Source: Spirosoma endophyticum
Lineage (GTDB): Bacteria > Bacteroidota > Bacteroidia > Cytophagales > Spirosomataceae
Reading direction: 5' to 3'
DNA: 61,197 nt
Assembly (NCBI RefSeq): GCF_900112365.1
Contig: NZ_FOLQ01000025.1
Coordinates: forward strand, 1 to 61,197
Part shown: positions 18,401-27,334 of the stretch, piece after piece
Layout of the letters: every line of letters begins with the position of its first letter
How positions within the stretch are numbered: the first letter of the stretch is position 1
Made by a program: the position numbers and the translations under genes
Notes under the pieces: model-generated
What the model saw: the letters and a program-made list of their open reading frames with translations, nothing else
The model's database searches: none
What the model was told of the DNA's origin: nothing

Positions 18401-18719
18401 TATAACTTATAACACGTTCACGTATAACCCAATTCACGTTTATATATAACTCGTATCTCGTATAGTTATAACCTACTTCTCGTCAAACTATAACTCAATT
18501 CACGTATATAACCTGAAACACGTAGCTCGCAAAGATCCGCTTATTAGGTAATTTGTGCCTGAATACACCTCAAGTAGGCACAAAATAATTTTTTTACTGA
18601 TGTAATCTCTTCCCATTTGTCCAAATCTTTAGGAATTTAACGAGAGTTAGGCAAACTGATTACGATGGCTTATTCAAAACATATAACCGCTAACACGTAA
18701 CTATAACCTAGATCACGTA
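18401..18719 (+). repeat. oriV: Iteron array, putative oriV
   Basis: The motif TATAAC-N6-CACGTA-like recurs on the plus strand at 18401, 18423, 18445, 18467 and 18489 with an exact 22-bp period, then at 18507, and again at 18682 and 18702. The right half varies (CACGTT, CTCGTA, CTCGTC, CACGTA). It lies just upstream of the Rep_3 initiator gene. Directly repeated 18-22 bp iterons next to rep are the classic theta-plasmid origin. Between the groups is an AT-rich stretch (18580-18640), a possible melting region. Confidence 0.85.
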
Positions 18720-18819
18720 TGCATACAAAGCCACTAAAAATTACCCTGATAAGTAAACACAAATTTTTTGTAGTTCAGTTGAATTAACTTAAGTTGTTGT
18801 GATTTAGCAGTGCAAGGAT

Positions 18820-20205
18820 ATGACCAAGGAGACTACATTACGAAGACGCTCGGATATAGGTGAACGAACAATTGCCCGAATGAAAGCGGGTAGAAACGGT
18901 ATAGTTGAGGCTACGTACCGAATGGACGTAGTGGAATTCCGCGTGTTTTTTACCATGCTTACCATGATTAGTCCAGATGACGTAACCTTCTGTGAGTATG
19001 AACTACGCGTTGCCGATATTATCCGATTATTTAGTTTAAGTCGGGACGGGCGCAGTTACGAAAGCATAAAAGATGCAGCGGAACGGCTCGTAAATAAAAC
19101 AATGGTCATTTATCATACAAAGGAAGATGGTAACCGGTATCGTACAGTTATCCCCTTTCTGACCAGTGCTAGTTCGCAAGTCGGTAATACTAAATCTGAA
19201 TCGATTCGGGTTACTTTTCATCCTGAGCTAAAACCGTATTTACTTCAACTTCGCTCGGAGTACCTTGAATTTGACGTACGTAATCTTTCAGGCGTACATA
19301 GTCAATTTTCTATTCGCCTGTACATGATGCTACGTCATCAGATGAACTTAAAAAAGACATCCATTCGCTACACGGTGGAGCGGCTCCGAGACGTCTTTGA
19401 AATTGGTGAAAAAGAATATCCGCTTTACGGTAACTTTAAGCAGAAAGTACTACTCAGAGCTTGTAATGATTTAAACGCCTCTACCAATATACGTATCAAT
19501 CAAATGATAGAAGAACGTAGTAACCGTAAAGTTGCTGCGGTCATCTTTCATATGTCTTCTCAGGCCCTACCCCTACTGCAAACGGACAGCCAGTCTAAAA
19601 AAATAGCAAACGAAAGAGCGGAATCAACTTTATCTGCTAACAATGAACAACAATCCACACCATTAGCAAGTGCCCTTGCAACTGAGTATGTAGTTGATCA
19701 ACTGCATAGTTCTATTGCAAATTATGTAGGACGCGAAACCGTAAAGAACTGGCTTCAAAAATCACCAGTGGATCAAGTGCGTAACGCTATACATTATACA
19801 CTGAAGCAATTAAAACAAGGCAGTGTTATAAAGAACGTAGGAGGTTATATACAAAAAATGATTAATACCCATTTACCAGCAGTACCTGACAATAAAAATC
19901 CGACTGTAGATACAACAATCCAAATAGCCAAATTAAAAGCCGATGAACAACAGGCTACAGAGGCCAAATTAAAAGCTCTTACAGAAACTAAACATAAGAT
20001 TGCCTTCCAGTTATTGAAAGATCACCCTGAATGGCATGAACCAGTTCAGCAGCATATGCAATCAGGATTATTCGGTAGATTTTATGACAAAACGCTATCA
20101 CTTTTCGACAATGTACGAAGTCCGGTTATGTACGGCCCATTTTTCCAAAGCATTGAGCGCTTATCTCCTTTGGTGTTTAATGATATAGAAAAGGACGAAG
20201 AGTAA
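18820..20205 (+). CDS. Rep_3-family replication initiation protein
   Basis: The 461-residue protein has two winged-helix domains typical of RepB/Rep_3: MDVVEFRVFFTMLTMIS...ELRVADIIRLFSLSRDGRSYESIKDAAERLVNKTM, then YLEFDVRNLSGVHSQFSIRLYMMLRHQM...FKQKVLLRACNDLNAST. The first mediates dimerisation and the second iteron binding. The C-terminal 180 residues are a family-variable extension (NYVGRETVKNWLQKSP). The eight iterons lie immediately upstream, so it probably initiates replication there and represses itself. Confidence 0.92.
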   Translation: MTKETTLRRRSDIGERTIARMKAGRNGIVEATYRMDVVEFRVFFTMLTMISPDDVTFCEYELRVADIIRLFSLSRDGRSYESIKDAAERLVNKTMVIYHTKEDGNRYRTVIPFLTSASSQVGNTKSESIRVTFHPELKPYLLQLRSEYLEFDVRNLSGVHSQFSIRLYMMLRHQMNLKKTSIRYTVERLRDVFEIGEKEYPLYGNFKQKVLLRACNDLNASTNIRINQMIEERSNRKVAAVIFHMSSQALPLLQTDSQSKKIANERAESTLSANNEQQSTPLASALATEYVVDQLHSSIANYVGRETVKNWLQKSPVDQVRNAIHYTLKQLKQGSVIKNVGGYIQKMINTHLPAVPDNKNPTVDTTIQIAKLKADEQQATEAKLKALTETKHKIAFQLLKDHPEWHEPVQQHMQSGLFGRFYDKTLSLFDNVRSPVMYGPFFQSIERLSPLVFNDIEKDEE

Positions 20206-20331
20206 GCCACTATTCAACGGCTTCCCTCCTACCCTTCAATTTTTAAACGTCTGGGCCTTTTAGACCAAGCCCACAGATTCATATAGTTTGAATAATTGTC
20301 TGTTTGAGGCACCCTATCTGCACAGATTGTA

Positions 20332-20625
20332 TTACATTGAGTATTTACGTTTCTCGCGCGCCATTTTTTCTTCAATGGCTTCTAATATCCAATCGTGGGT
20401 CGATATGCCGAGTTTGGGGCTGGCCAACTTACGCGGTCGTTTAGCTCTAAGCCCTTCAATCTTAGTAAGTACACCTTGCGTCAAGCGCAGGTTGAAGAAC
20501 TTAACTGTATCGTCATCTATTGGCTGATCATCCTTTTTGAGGGTAGAACTACCTTTGTTGATTACAGCTTCGATTTCTGCTTCGGTAGGCTGTTTCTTAC
20601 GCTGTGGCGGGAGTGTTGTGGCCAT
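20332..20625 (-). CDS. Small partition protein (ParB-like DNA-binding partner)
   Basis: This 97-residue basic protein (KKQPTEAEIEAVINKG...VKFFNLRLTQGVLTKIEGLRAKRPRKL...STHDWILEAIEEKM) has a ribbon-helix-helix-like C-terminal half. It overlaps the end of parA by 29 bp in another frame, so translation is coupled. In type Ib partition modules a small RHH protein binds the centromere and stimulates ParA. I infer that role. Confidence 0.7.
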   Translation of the reverse strand: MATTLPPQRKKQPTEAEIEAVINKGSSTLKKDDQPIDDDTVKFFNLRLTQGVLTKIEGLRAKRPRKLASPKLGISTHDWILEAIEEKMAREKRKYSM

Positions 20626-21259
20626 GTAATACGTTATTAAAAAGTGCGTTAATTTCGGCGACAGCTTTCAAATCAGGTTGTTCGGTTTCAAACACGGCAA
20701 GCCCTACCCCTGCTGCATTGCTAAATGCTTTTCGGTTGCAGATGGGATATGGTAGATACTGGATTGCTGGATACGTTGCTAGCGCCTGGGCAACCTCCCG
20801 GTTATCGGCGCTTTTAATGTCGGCTCGGCTCAGGAACGTGTATGCCTTGAGGGGTTTATCCCGAATCGACTGGATTTCATCTATTACCTCAATGACCTTC
20901 GTGATTGTCCATAAATCGAAGCTGCGAGGCGCAAACGGGATCATAGCCACATCAGCCACTGACAGAGCCGCGCGTTGACTGGTGGTGTCCCTACCCCCGG
21001 TGTCAATGACGATATGATCGTACTTTGACCGCATACTCTCGACTTGTTTACGTAGGTTAGCTCCGGTCATATTCACCAGCGTATAGCCAGTATCCCCCCT
21101 GGTCTGCTCCCGGTATGCCGTGAAGTCACTAGACGTCTCTTGCTCGTCGCCATCGACCAGCAACACGTCGTGGCCCTCTTTAACTAGCCAAGCCGCAAAA
21201 TTGACCGCTAACGTGCTCTTACCGACGCCACCCTTAATCGAATTAAAAGAGATGACCAT
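20597..21259 (-). CDS. parA: ParA-family partition ATPase
   Basis: The 220-residue protein has a deviant Walker A KGGVGKST (9-16), switch DGDEQETSSDF, and Walker B IVIDTGGRDT. The short length without an N-terminal HTH marks type Ib ParA. It segregates the plasmid by dynamic nucleoid binding with the small partner encoded downstream. A perfect tandem array at 21505-21600 upstream is the likely centromere. It is convergent with rep. Confidence 0.92.
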   Translation of the reverse strand: MVISFNSIKGGVGKSTLAVNFAAWLVKEGHDVLLVDGDEQETSSDFTAYREQTRGDTGYTLVNMTGANLRKQVESMRSKYDHIVIDTGGRDTTSQRAALSVADVAMIPFAPRSFDLWTITKVIEVIDEIQSIRDKPLKAYTFLSRADIKSADNREVAQALATYPAIQYLPYPICNRKAFSNAAGVGLAVFETEQPDLKAVAEINALFNNVLHGHNTPATA

Positions 21260-21504
21260 TTAGATCAAAATTTAGTATAGTTTCCAGGTTCGATAATAGT
21301 ATGGAAAACAGATGTGAAAGTAGTATACCATTTGTAAAGTTTTAAGACGGATAAAAGATTTAAATTTAGTATTAATTTAGATTTGAAATTAGGTGTGGAA
21401 TTAGATTTAGAATCTAGATTAAAATAGATGATAATACTTATCTAAACCTAGAAGAAATAAAGATTTGAAAATAGATTTAAAAATTTATATAATGTCTCAA
21501 TCAA

Positions 21505-21600
21505 ATTAGATGTATAATTAGATGTATAATTAGATGTATAATTAGATGTATAATTAGATGTATAATTAGATGTATAATTAGATGTATAATTAGATGTATA
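21505..21600. repeat. Eight perfect 12-bp tandem repeats, putative centromere
   Basis: ATTAGATGTATA is repeated eight times without change. Degenerate TTAGATTT-like copies extend back to about 21360. It lies about 245 bp upstream of parA. Type Ib centromeres are arrays of short direct repeats bound by the RHH partner, so a partition site (parC/parS) is the best reading. No spacers, so it is not CRISPR. Confidence 0.7.
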
Positions 21601-22263
21601 ATCTATCTTATTTCTTGGATAATATCATAAAATAATGCCAATATTTCAACGTATATCTTACTCATTATCAAAGCTATAGCAGTATTTACCCTATAAAAAA
21701 TTTATATTACTTCTCACTACCTATAATAATATTGCATAGGCTGAATCAAGTGTTCATCTTTATAACTTATCTAATATAAACGTACGAAGGATGAAAAAAT
21801 CATTATTTAACTCAAGTTAAGCATTTAAAATTTACCAGCCGGAAGGCAACGACTGCGTCAATGACGACATAAATATCTTGGTTGTAAAGTGTTTGGCCGA
21901 TCCTATCGATGGATAGAATATCTTAGTATTTGTGAACGAAGAATAAATTGTCTATCCCTTGAAACAAGTGGGGTAGGGGAGATGGTGCGACTAATTGATA
22001 ATTATACGCCTTTAAGTAGCAGCGTAGGCCGTAAATGCATCTGTTTGACTAAGCTATCTAATTCCGCGTAGGAATTCGGAAGCAGTTCAGCGGAGGAGGC
22101 TTTAAAATAGACGTTATTTAACCGGACAACTTGTCCTATGTTATAGGACGGAGGGGAAGGAGATTTAGTAACAACTGGTGAAGAGGGGAGGGGAGGGGAT
22201 GGTTCTACGACCGGTACGGATGGGCGTGGCCAGAAATAAGCAACGAATAAGTTTAATCAAAGA
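21601..22263. other. Intergenic region with nested palindromes and G-rich tract
   Basis: No convincing gene. GGACAA-C-TTGTCC (22124-22136) overlaps GTCCTAT-GTT-ATAGGAC (22133-22149), two competing small hairpins. A run of GGGG tracts follows (about 22180-22201, GAGGGGAGGGGAGGGGATGG), a possible G-quadruplex on the plus strand. The stretch 21845-21895 (GGCAACGACTGCGTCAATGA ... GGTTGTAAAGTG) loosely resembles a conserved SSU rRNA segment, but nothing else of rRNA follows. The 60-codon ORF at 21889 is not supported. Confidence 0.35.
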
Positions 22264-23079
22264 TTACCGTCCTTCACCCCGTAGTCCATACCCAATCGTA
22301 TTGATCGCTGTGACCTGGTTGTTTTGATAAAAGGTATGCTGTTCAGTAAATGTTTGTTGGAGTGGAACGCTAGCGGATATTGACGCTTCGATGTTATCGT
22401 AATGAACGCCCACTTCAGGGATAATAAACCAGCTTTGGGGCATACTGCTCCGGCGCTGAATAACACTACCGGTACCAGTATCAAGGTAATTGAAGGTGAA
22501 TGGCTCGTTAACCGATACGGCTGGTTCAATATAGGTAACGCCGAAGGCCTGGCTGGTTCCCAGCCGAAGAAATAAACCATCATTTCCAGAACGGGAAAGC
22601 AGTTTACTCCAGTAATATGTTAGGACCGCATTGACCTGAAAATACTTTACATAGGCGTTCCACGAGACAATAGAGTACCCCTTAAAATAGTAGCTGTTAT
22701 CATAACTGGACGAAAAAAGCTGTTGCGAGTAATCCGCTCCAAGTAGGATCGACCAGGCCCGGTCAGTATTGTAGTTGACCCGCTTCAGACCAATGTCTAT
22801 CCCGGCGCGAATGGGTAGTGGATGAACAGTTTTTTCGTTTCCATTCTGGTAAATCAGAGATTTAGGCGGTGCTCCTTTATAAAGTGAGAAACCACTGGTT
22901 CCCTGTTCACGCGTGTAGTCCGGGGAAAATTGCAGCACATTGTAACCGCCCTTGGGCGATACAACCAGTTGAAGTTCTTTTTTGTCATATTGAGCCAGTG
23001 ATGAGGTTACGACAGTGGCAACTATACTTAAGCTCAGACTAACCAGCTTCCAGTTATTAATTTGAAAAGGTAGGTCCAT
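22264..23079 (-). CDS. Secreted/outer-membrane beta-barrel-like protein
   Basis: The 271-residue protein has an N-terminal signal segment (LVSLSLSIVATVVTSSLAQY) and alternating amphipathic strands rich in Tyr, Ser and Asn (AWSILLGADYSQQLFSSSYDN, YIEPAVSVNEPFTFNYLDTGTGS), ending with an aromatic-containing strand. This suggests an outer-membrane beta-barrel, as in many Bacteroidota porin-like hypotheticals. No specific family is recognised. It is monocistronic. Confidence 0.6.
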   Translation of the reverse strand: MDLPFQINNWKLVSLSLSIVATVVTSSLAQYDKKELQLVVSPKGGYNVLQFSPDYTREQGTSGFSLYKGAPPKSLIYQNGNEKTVHPLPIRAGIDIGLKRVNYNTDRAWSILLGADYSQQLFSSSYDNSYYFKGYSIVSWNAYVKYFQVNAVLTYYWSKLLSRSGNDGLFLRLGTSQAFGVTYIEPAVSVNEPFTFNYLDTGTGSVIQRRSSMPQSWFIIPEVGVHYDNIEASISASVPLQQTFTEQHTFYQNNQVTAINTIGYGLRGEGR

Positions 23080-23945
23080 ATTTCTCAGACAATTGAGTTC
23101 GTTAAAAGACCCGATAAAAATGCACTGAGATTATGAAATACGGGAATAGACTTATCAATTGGTTCAGTTTAGGCATGGTAAACTGAAAGACATAATATCA
23201 TCAGCGTTAAGATATCGACTTTCGAAACAACTTATCAATCATTATTAATCTCTTTGAGCGTTCTAAGGCTAGCTGTACAAAAAGTATTCACTCCACAAGC
23301 CATGCATGAAAGCTGCTAATTATAAAGTTGCTTTCACGAAAACTAAAGGGAGGTTTTCGTGAACGCTTTTGACTTATGTTTAAATCAACCACAAATACCT
23401 ATTTCACAGCGAATTAGATAGTTCAGAAAATAAAAGCGGCTGACATTTTATTGAACGAAATTAAGTTTTGGCTTAAGTCTGATATAGTTTGTCGTTTTTT
23501 GGTTAAACTAATAACCTACATCAGGTTATGATAATGACGCCGATCAGATTAGTTAGCGCAGTATCGGGCCATTACTTCACCAATCTGGTTACCACAGATC
23601 AATCAAACTTTTTCGCCATGATTTCGTCAGTATGTTGGCCGAAACAAAAAATTTCCCCATTGCGTCAAGTAGTCTGGCGAATAAACTAATTGAGGAGACC
23701 CTCTCCCCATAGTCGACTGTGCCCAATCAGTCTTCTGATGTCAGGTATCCGAAACGTAATACTTTCCTAGTCCCACGTTTCCGTAAATTCAAGCCTTATC
23801 AACCGAGCTATAAAAAAAAATCAGCAACGAGAACAACGCTGGAAAGGGCACTGATATTCGCTTTTCAGATTAGGTAAAAAAGCTCCGGTTAGCAAGCCGA
23901 AACCAGTATAACTTAGCGCATGCTGAACGATTTTGTACAAATGAG
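23080..23945. repeat. Intergenic region with two perfect inverted repeats
   Basis: About 870 bp without a supported gene. TTCAGTTTA / inverse (23163-23171 / 23179-23187) has a 7-nt loop. TTCACGAAAAC / inverse (23334-23344 / 23354-23364) has a 9-nt loop. The second contains GGTTTTCGTGAACG (23353-23366), which recurs inverted at 57542-57555, so it may be the end of a mobile element or a dispersed regulatory site. Confidence 0.45.
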
Positions 23946-24380
23946 TTAGTTAGGGATTTTGCATCCACTGCCAGCCTGGTGTTTAAGTTGGTTTTCTACT
24001 GCCGTACCGTCTATCGCAGCCCAATGGTCAATGATTTTTCCATCCGCTACCCGGTAAAACCGATAGCCCATTGTACTAACCTGAGCACCTGTAGGTTTAA
24101 TACCCCGCCATATACCTACGTGCGTCATTTGCATGGTAATCTTTAGAATTGTCTTACTGGCTTCTGTAACCTGATCGTCAATAAATGTCTGATGCAAAAA
24201 TGACTGACTCGTTGCCTGAATCCAGTTTTGTAAGCCTTTACCATCTGGCGATAACGCTATTGGGAGTGAATGGTCCACGTAATCCGGATGCAGATACAGG
24301 TCCAGCTTTTCGAATTGCTGTTGATTCCAGATGGCCTCGATGAAATCAGCGACTAGTTGTTTGGTTTGATGAATGGACAT
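23946..24380 (-). CDS. SnoaL-like ester cyclase-fold protein
   Basis: The 144-residue protein has the NTF2-like/SnoaL fold: VADFIEAIWNQQQFEKLDLYLHPDYVDHS, then VGIWRGIKPTGAQVSTMGYRFYRVADGKIIDHWAAID. Members include polyketide cyclases and many uncharacterised enzymes. The promoter carries a Crp-type operator 30 bp ahead of a TACTTTTG -7 box, and a Crp-like gene lies upstream on the same strand, so it is likely that regulator's target. The substrate is unknown. Confidence 0.85.
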   Translation of the reverse strand: MSIHQTKQLVADFIEAIWNQQQFEKLDLYLHPDYVDHSLPIALSPDGKGLQNWIQATSQSFLHQTFIDDQVTEASKTILKITMQMTHVGIWRGIKPTGAQVSTMGYRFYRVADGKIIDHWAAIDGTAVENQLKHQAGSGCKIPN

Positions 24381-24402
24381 GGCGTTGATGTTTTAGACAA
24401 CG

Positions 24403-24447
24403 CAAAAGTAGCCGGGCAATAGCCCTAAAATCTGTGACAAAAGTCAA
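24403..24447 (-). promoter_or_regulatory. Crp-type operator and -7 box of the SnoaL gene
   Basis: GTGAC-AAAA-GTCAA at 24434-24447 is centred 30.5 bp upstream of a perfect Bacteroidota -7 box (minus-strand TACTTTTG, 24410-24403). With transcription starting about 7 bp past the box, the operator is near -42, the class II Crp activator position. Confidence 0.65.
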
Positions 24448-24457
24448 AAAAGAAGCC

Positions 24458-25012
24458 TTATTTCAACTTCCGAATTCGGCTTAACGTTTCCCGGCGAATC
24501 CCTAAAAAAGAGGCTAGATGGCCCAGCGAAACGCGCTGTACCAAATCAGGTTGTTTTTTTACCAATCGGTTATAGCGTTCCCTGGCCGAATAAAGGGTAA
24601 ACCAGGCCGCATACTCTTCCTGCTCTTCGAGCAAGTTTTCCAGTAGCCGTCTGCCAAAGGCCTCCAGGTGATGAGACCGCTCATATAACCCGAGTAAGTC
24701 GGCTTTTGGAATGCTTTGCAGGGTTGACGATTCAAGCGCCTGGATACTCAACTGGGCGGGTTGCCCTGAGCGCAGACTTTTCATATCCGTAACAAAGCTG
24801 TTTTCAAGCGTAAAGGCCACGTTTCGTTCCTCACCATCGGTTAGATAGAAACTTCTCAATAGCCCTGTCTGAAGAAAAAAGATGTGTTTACACACCTGGC
24901 CAGGTTTCAGGAGTAGATCCCCTTTTACCAGTTGATGCTCAACCAGTACGTTTCGGAGTAGCCCCCATGTGTCTTTGTCGAGGGTTACAATTTGGTTCAT
25001 AGAAGCCTGCAT
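24458..25012 (-). CDS. Crp/Fnr-family transcriptional regulator
   Basis: The 184-residue protein has a cyclic-nucleotide-binding-like beta-roll (GDLLLKPGQVCKHIFFLQTGLLRSFYLTDGEERNVAFTLENSF) and a C-terminal HTH (VSLGHLASFLGIRRETLSRIRKL). The ligand-binding signature of true cAMP receptors is not evident, as in most Bacteroidota Crp-like regulators that answer to redox or other signals. It lies upstream of the SnoaL gene and probably activates it. It is divergent from the two-component operon, with a 104-bp gap to the preferred response-regulator start. Confidence 0.88.
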   Translation of the reverse strand: MQASMNQIVTLDKDTWGLLRNVLVEHQLVKGDLLLKPGQVCKHIFFLQTGLLRSFYLTDGEERNVAFTLENSFVTDMKSLRSGQPAQLSIQALESSTLQSIPKADLLGLYERSHHLEAFGRRLLENLLEEQEEYAAWFTLYSARERYNRLVKKQPDLVQRVSLGHLASFLGIRRETLSRIRKLK

Positions 25013-25116
25013 AGTACGAATTGAAATAGGTCGTAATGTAAGGGTTGAATGGCCATGTAATTAATTTAAACGTTATGTTCTTACTTTGGTGGTCTGAATT
25101 GCCAGGTAATCAACTC

Positions 25117-25788
25117 ATGAAGATATTGGTCGTTGAAGACGAAGTGAGTTTAGCGTCGTTTATCAAAAAAGGACTCGAAGCGGAATCCTTTACTACCGAC
25201 GTCGCCTATGATGGCTATGTTGGAAAGCAGCTCTTCCAGAAAAACGAGTACGATGTCGTCATTCTGGACGTCAACTTGCCGTCGATGAATGGATTTGATC
25301 TCTGCCAATTCATTAAACGGGAAAACGAACGTACTCCCGTTCTGATGCTCACGGCACTGGATACCCTGGAGGATAAAGTCCGCGGATTTGACGCGGGCGC
25401 GGATGATTATCTGCCTAAACCATTTGCTTTCAAGGAATTGTTGCTCCGCCTTCGGGCCATCACCAAACGCCACGTGCTTCGTCATTCCACGGTCCTGCGC
25501 CTGGCTGACTTAACGCTGAATTTAGATACGAAAGTGGTCATTCGCGCCGAAAAGCGCATCGAGTTAACCACCAAAGAGTTTGCGCTGCTGGAATACATGC
25601 TGATGCATAAAGGCAAAATTATTTCCCGCGCCGAACTCGCCGAACGGGTCTGGGATACGGATTTTGACTCCAACACGAATGTCATCGATGTGTACGTCAA
25701 CTACCTGCGCAAGAAAATCGATAAAGAGTTTTCGTCCAAACTCCTGCATACAGTCATCGGCATGGGCTACTCGCTGCACGAATCTTAA
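25117..25788 (+). CDS. OmpR-family response regulator
   Basis: I place the start at the ATG at 25117 (MKILVVEDEV), which begins the receiver domain exactly; the longer frame from 25045 adds an unrelated hydrophobic extension. The protein has 223 residues: receiver with acidic pocket ED and phospho-acceptor D51 (VVILDVNLP), K in PKPFAF, then a winged-helix Trans_reg_C domain (TTKEFALLEYMLMHKGKIISRAELAERVWD...VYVNYLRKKID). It partners with the sensor kinase 24 bp downstream and likely controls the efflux genes that follow. Confidence 0.94.
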   Translation: MKILVVEDEVSLASFIKKGLEAESFTTDVAYDGYVGKQLFQKNEYDVVILDVNLPSMNGFDLCQFIKRENERTPVLMLTALDTLEDKVRGFDAGADDYLPKPFAFKELLLRLRAITKRHVLRHSTVLRLADLTLNLDTKVVIRAEKRIELTTKEFALLEYMLMHKGKIISRAELAERVWDTDFDSNTNVIDVYVNYLRKKIDKEFSSKLLHTVIGMGYSLHES

Positions 25789-25812
25789 GGTACGCTCAGA
25801 GACGACCGATCT

Positions 25813-27207
25813 ATGCTGATCCGACACAAACTAACCCTTCTGTTTACCGGCATCGTGCTGGCCATCCAGCTAGCCTTCACCAGCTTTGTCTACACCTTTT
25901 ATTCGGTGTACCGGCAGCAGGGGTTTACCGTACGGTTGCAGGGAAAGGCCCGGTTATTCGGACGGGTTATGATTTCTCGTCATTCGGCCCAGGGCGTACT
26001 GGACCGGGCACTGAATGCGACGGATCTGCAAACCCTTACTGAAGAACACATCAGCATTTTTGACCAACAGGGTAAGCTGGTATTTACCAATCAACTCCCC
26101 GCTTTTGTGCAGAAGGAAACCCGGCTCATTCCGGCGTTGGCCCAACAATCCCCCCTTACGTTTACCATCAATCGAAATGAAGGGGTTGGAATTGTATATC
26201 AAGATCGGGGCTTGTCGTATTCAATCTTTGTGACGGGCTATGACCGGCTGGGTCATTCCAAACAGCAAAATTTGTTTATGATCTTACTGGTCGCCAACAT
26301 CGGCGGCTTTTTGCTGATCCTGGTCGGAGGCTGGTACTTTGCGGGGCGATTCTTACGTCCCCTGGCCAGCATGGTGAGTATGGTCAGGAGCGTCCAGCCT
26401 GTTTCGGATGCACATCTGCATCTCCGACTAAATGAAGGCAACCAAACGGACGAAATTGCCCAATTGGCGATCACCTTTAATCAGCTATTGACCCAACTTC
26501 AGGCAACCTTTGAGAACCAACGGCAATTTGTCGCCCACGCGTCCCACGAACTGCGCACGCCCTTAACAACGGTGTTGGGAACCCTTGAAACCTCCCATCA
26601 GTACGATTCCGACCCGATTGACTTCCGGCTTAGTATGGAAGTGGCCATGCGGGAATTGACCAAGCTGGTTGGGCTGACCAATAGCTTATTGAATCTGGCC
26701 AAATCGGGCGACGGCTCGCTGGCGATGAGACCCATTCGATTAGAAGAATGCGTGATGGCGGCTGTGAGTCAGGTCAAACGAAAACGAACGGGCTGTAGCA
26801 TTTTATTTCAATTTGGACAGATGCCCGATGACGATTTTTTCATGGTCTTGGGTAACGAAATCCTGCTCACGACGGCGATACAGAACGTGATCGACAATGG
26901 CTGCAAATACTCTGAGCAAGCCGTTCATGTCGATTTGTTTACCCAGCTTGCTGATGGCCTGCACGTGATCACCATAACCGATCAGGGTATTGGTATCTCG
27001 CCCGACGATCTTCCGCATGTGTTCGAGCCATTATACCGGGGGCAAAATGCGGGTAAGGTAGATGGATTTGGCGTGGGGCTGGCGATTACTCAGCAGGTTA
27101 TTCAACGGCACCGGGGTACCATTAGTCTGACGGATAGTCCAACAACCGGAACGATGGTGCGGATTGAACTGCCCGCCCTGGATGCTAAACCTGTTACGGT
27201 CGTATAA
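25813..27207 (+). CDS. Sensor histidine kinase
   Basis: The 464-residue protein has TM1 at about 8-30, a periplasmic sensor of about 120 residues, TM2 at about 154-178 and a HAMP linker. HisKA has phospho-acceptor H245 (AHASHELRTPL), and HATPase_c has N (QNVIDNGCKYS), DQGIGIS and GFGVGLAI boxes. The architecture resembles metal- or envelope-stress kinases that sit next to RND efflux genes. The signal is unknown. It is cotranscribed with the regulator upstream. Confidence 0.94.
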   Translation: MLIRHKLTLLFTGIVLAIQLAFTSFVYTFYSVYRQQGFTVRLQGKARLFGRVMISRHSAQGVLDRALNATDLQTLTEEHISIFDQQGKLVFTNQLPAFVQKETRLIPALAQQSPLTFTINRNEGVGIVYQDRGLSYSIFVTGYDRLGHSKQQNLFMILLVANIGGFLLILVGGWYFAGRFLRPLASMVSMVRSVQPVSDAHLHLRLNEGNQTDEIAQLAITFNQLLTQLQATFENQRQFVAHASHELRTPLTTVLGTLETSHQYDSDPIDFRLSMEVAMRELTKLVGLTNSLLNLAKSGDGSLAMRPIRLEECVMAAVSQVKRKRTGCSILFQFGQMPDDDFFMVLGNEILLTTAIQNVIDNGCKYSEQAVHVDLFTQLADGLHVITITDQGIGISPDDLPHVFEPLYRGQNAGKVDGFGVGLAITQQVIQRHRGTISLTDSPTTGTMVRIELPALDAKPVTVV

Positions 27208-27334
27208 CGGATCAAGCCACTTCCTGGGCATCAACGTCGATCCATTCGTAATTCTAATGAATTCTAATCTCCGCCTAAGACGGCTCTAATCCCGCAACAT
27301 CATCTTTGTCCCGGGCTTAAACGTCGATCGGGTT

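Noticed and set aside
18401..18719. CRISPR-like repeats upstream of rep
   Set aside because: Short, partly degenerate units with 4-bp gaps next to a Rep_3 gene are iterons.
21505..21600. CRISPR array
   Set aside because: Units of 12 bp are directly adjacent with no spacers and no cas genes; partition repeats fit better.
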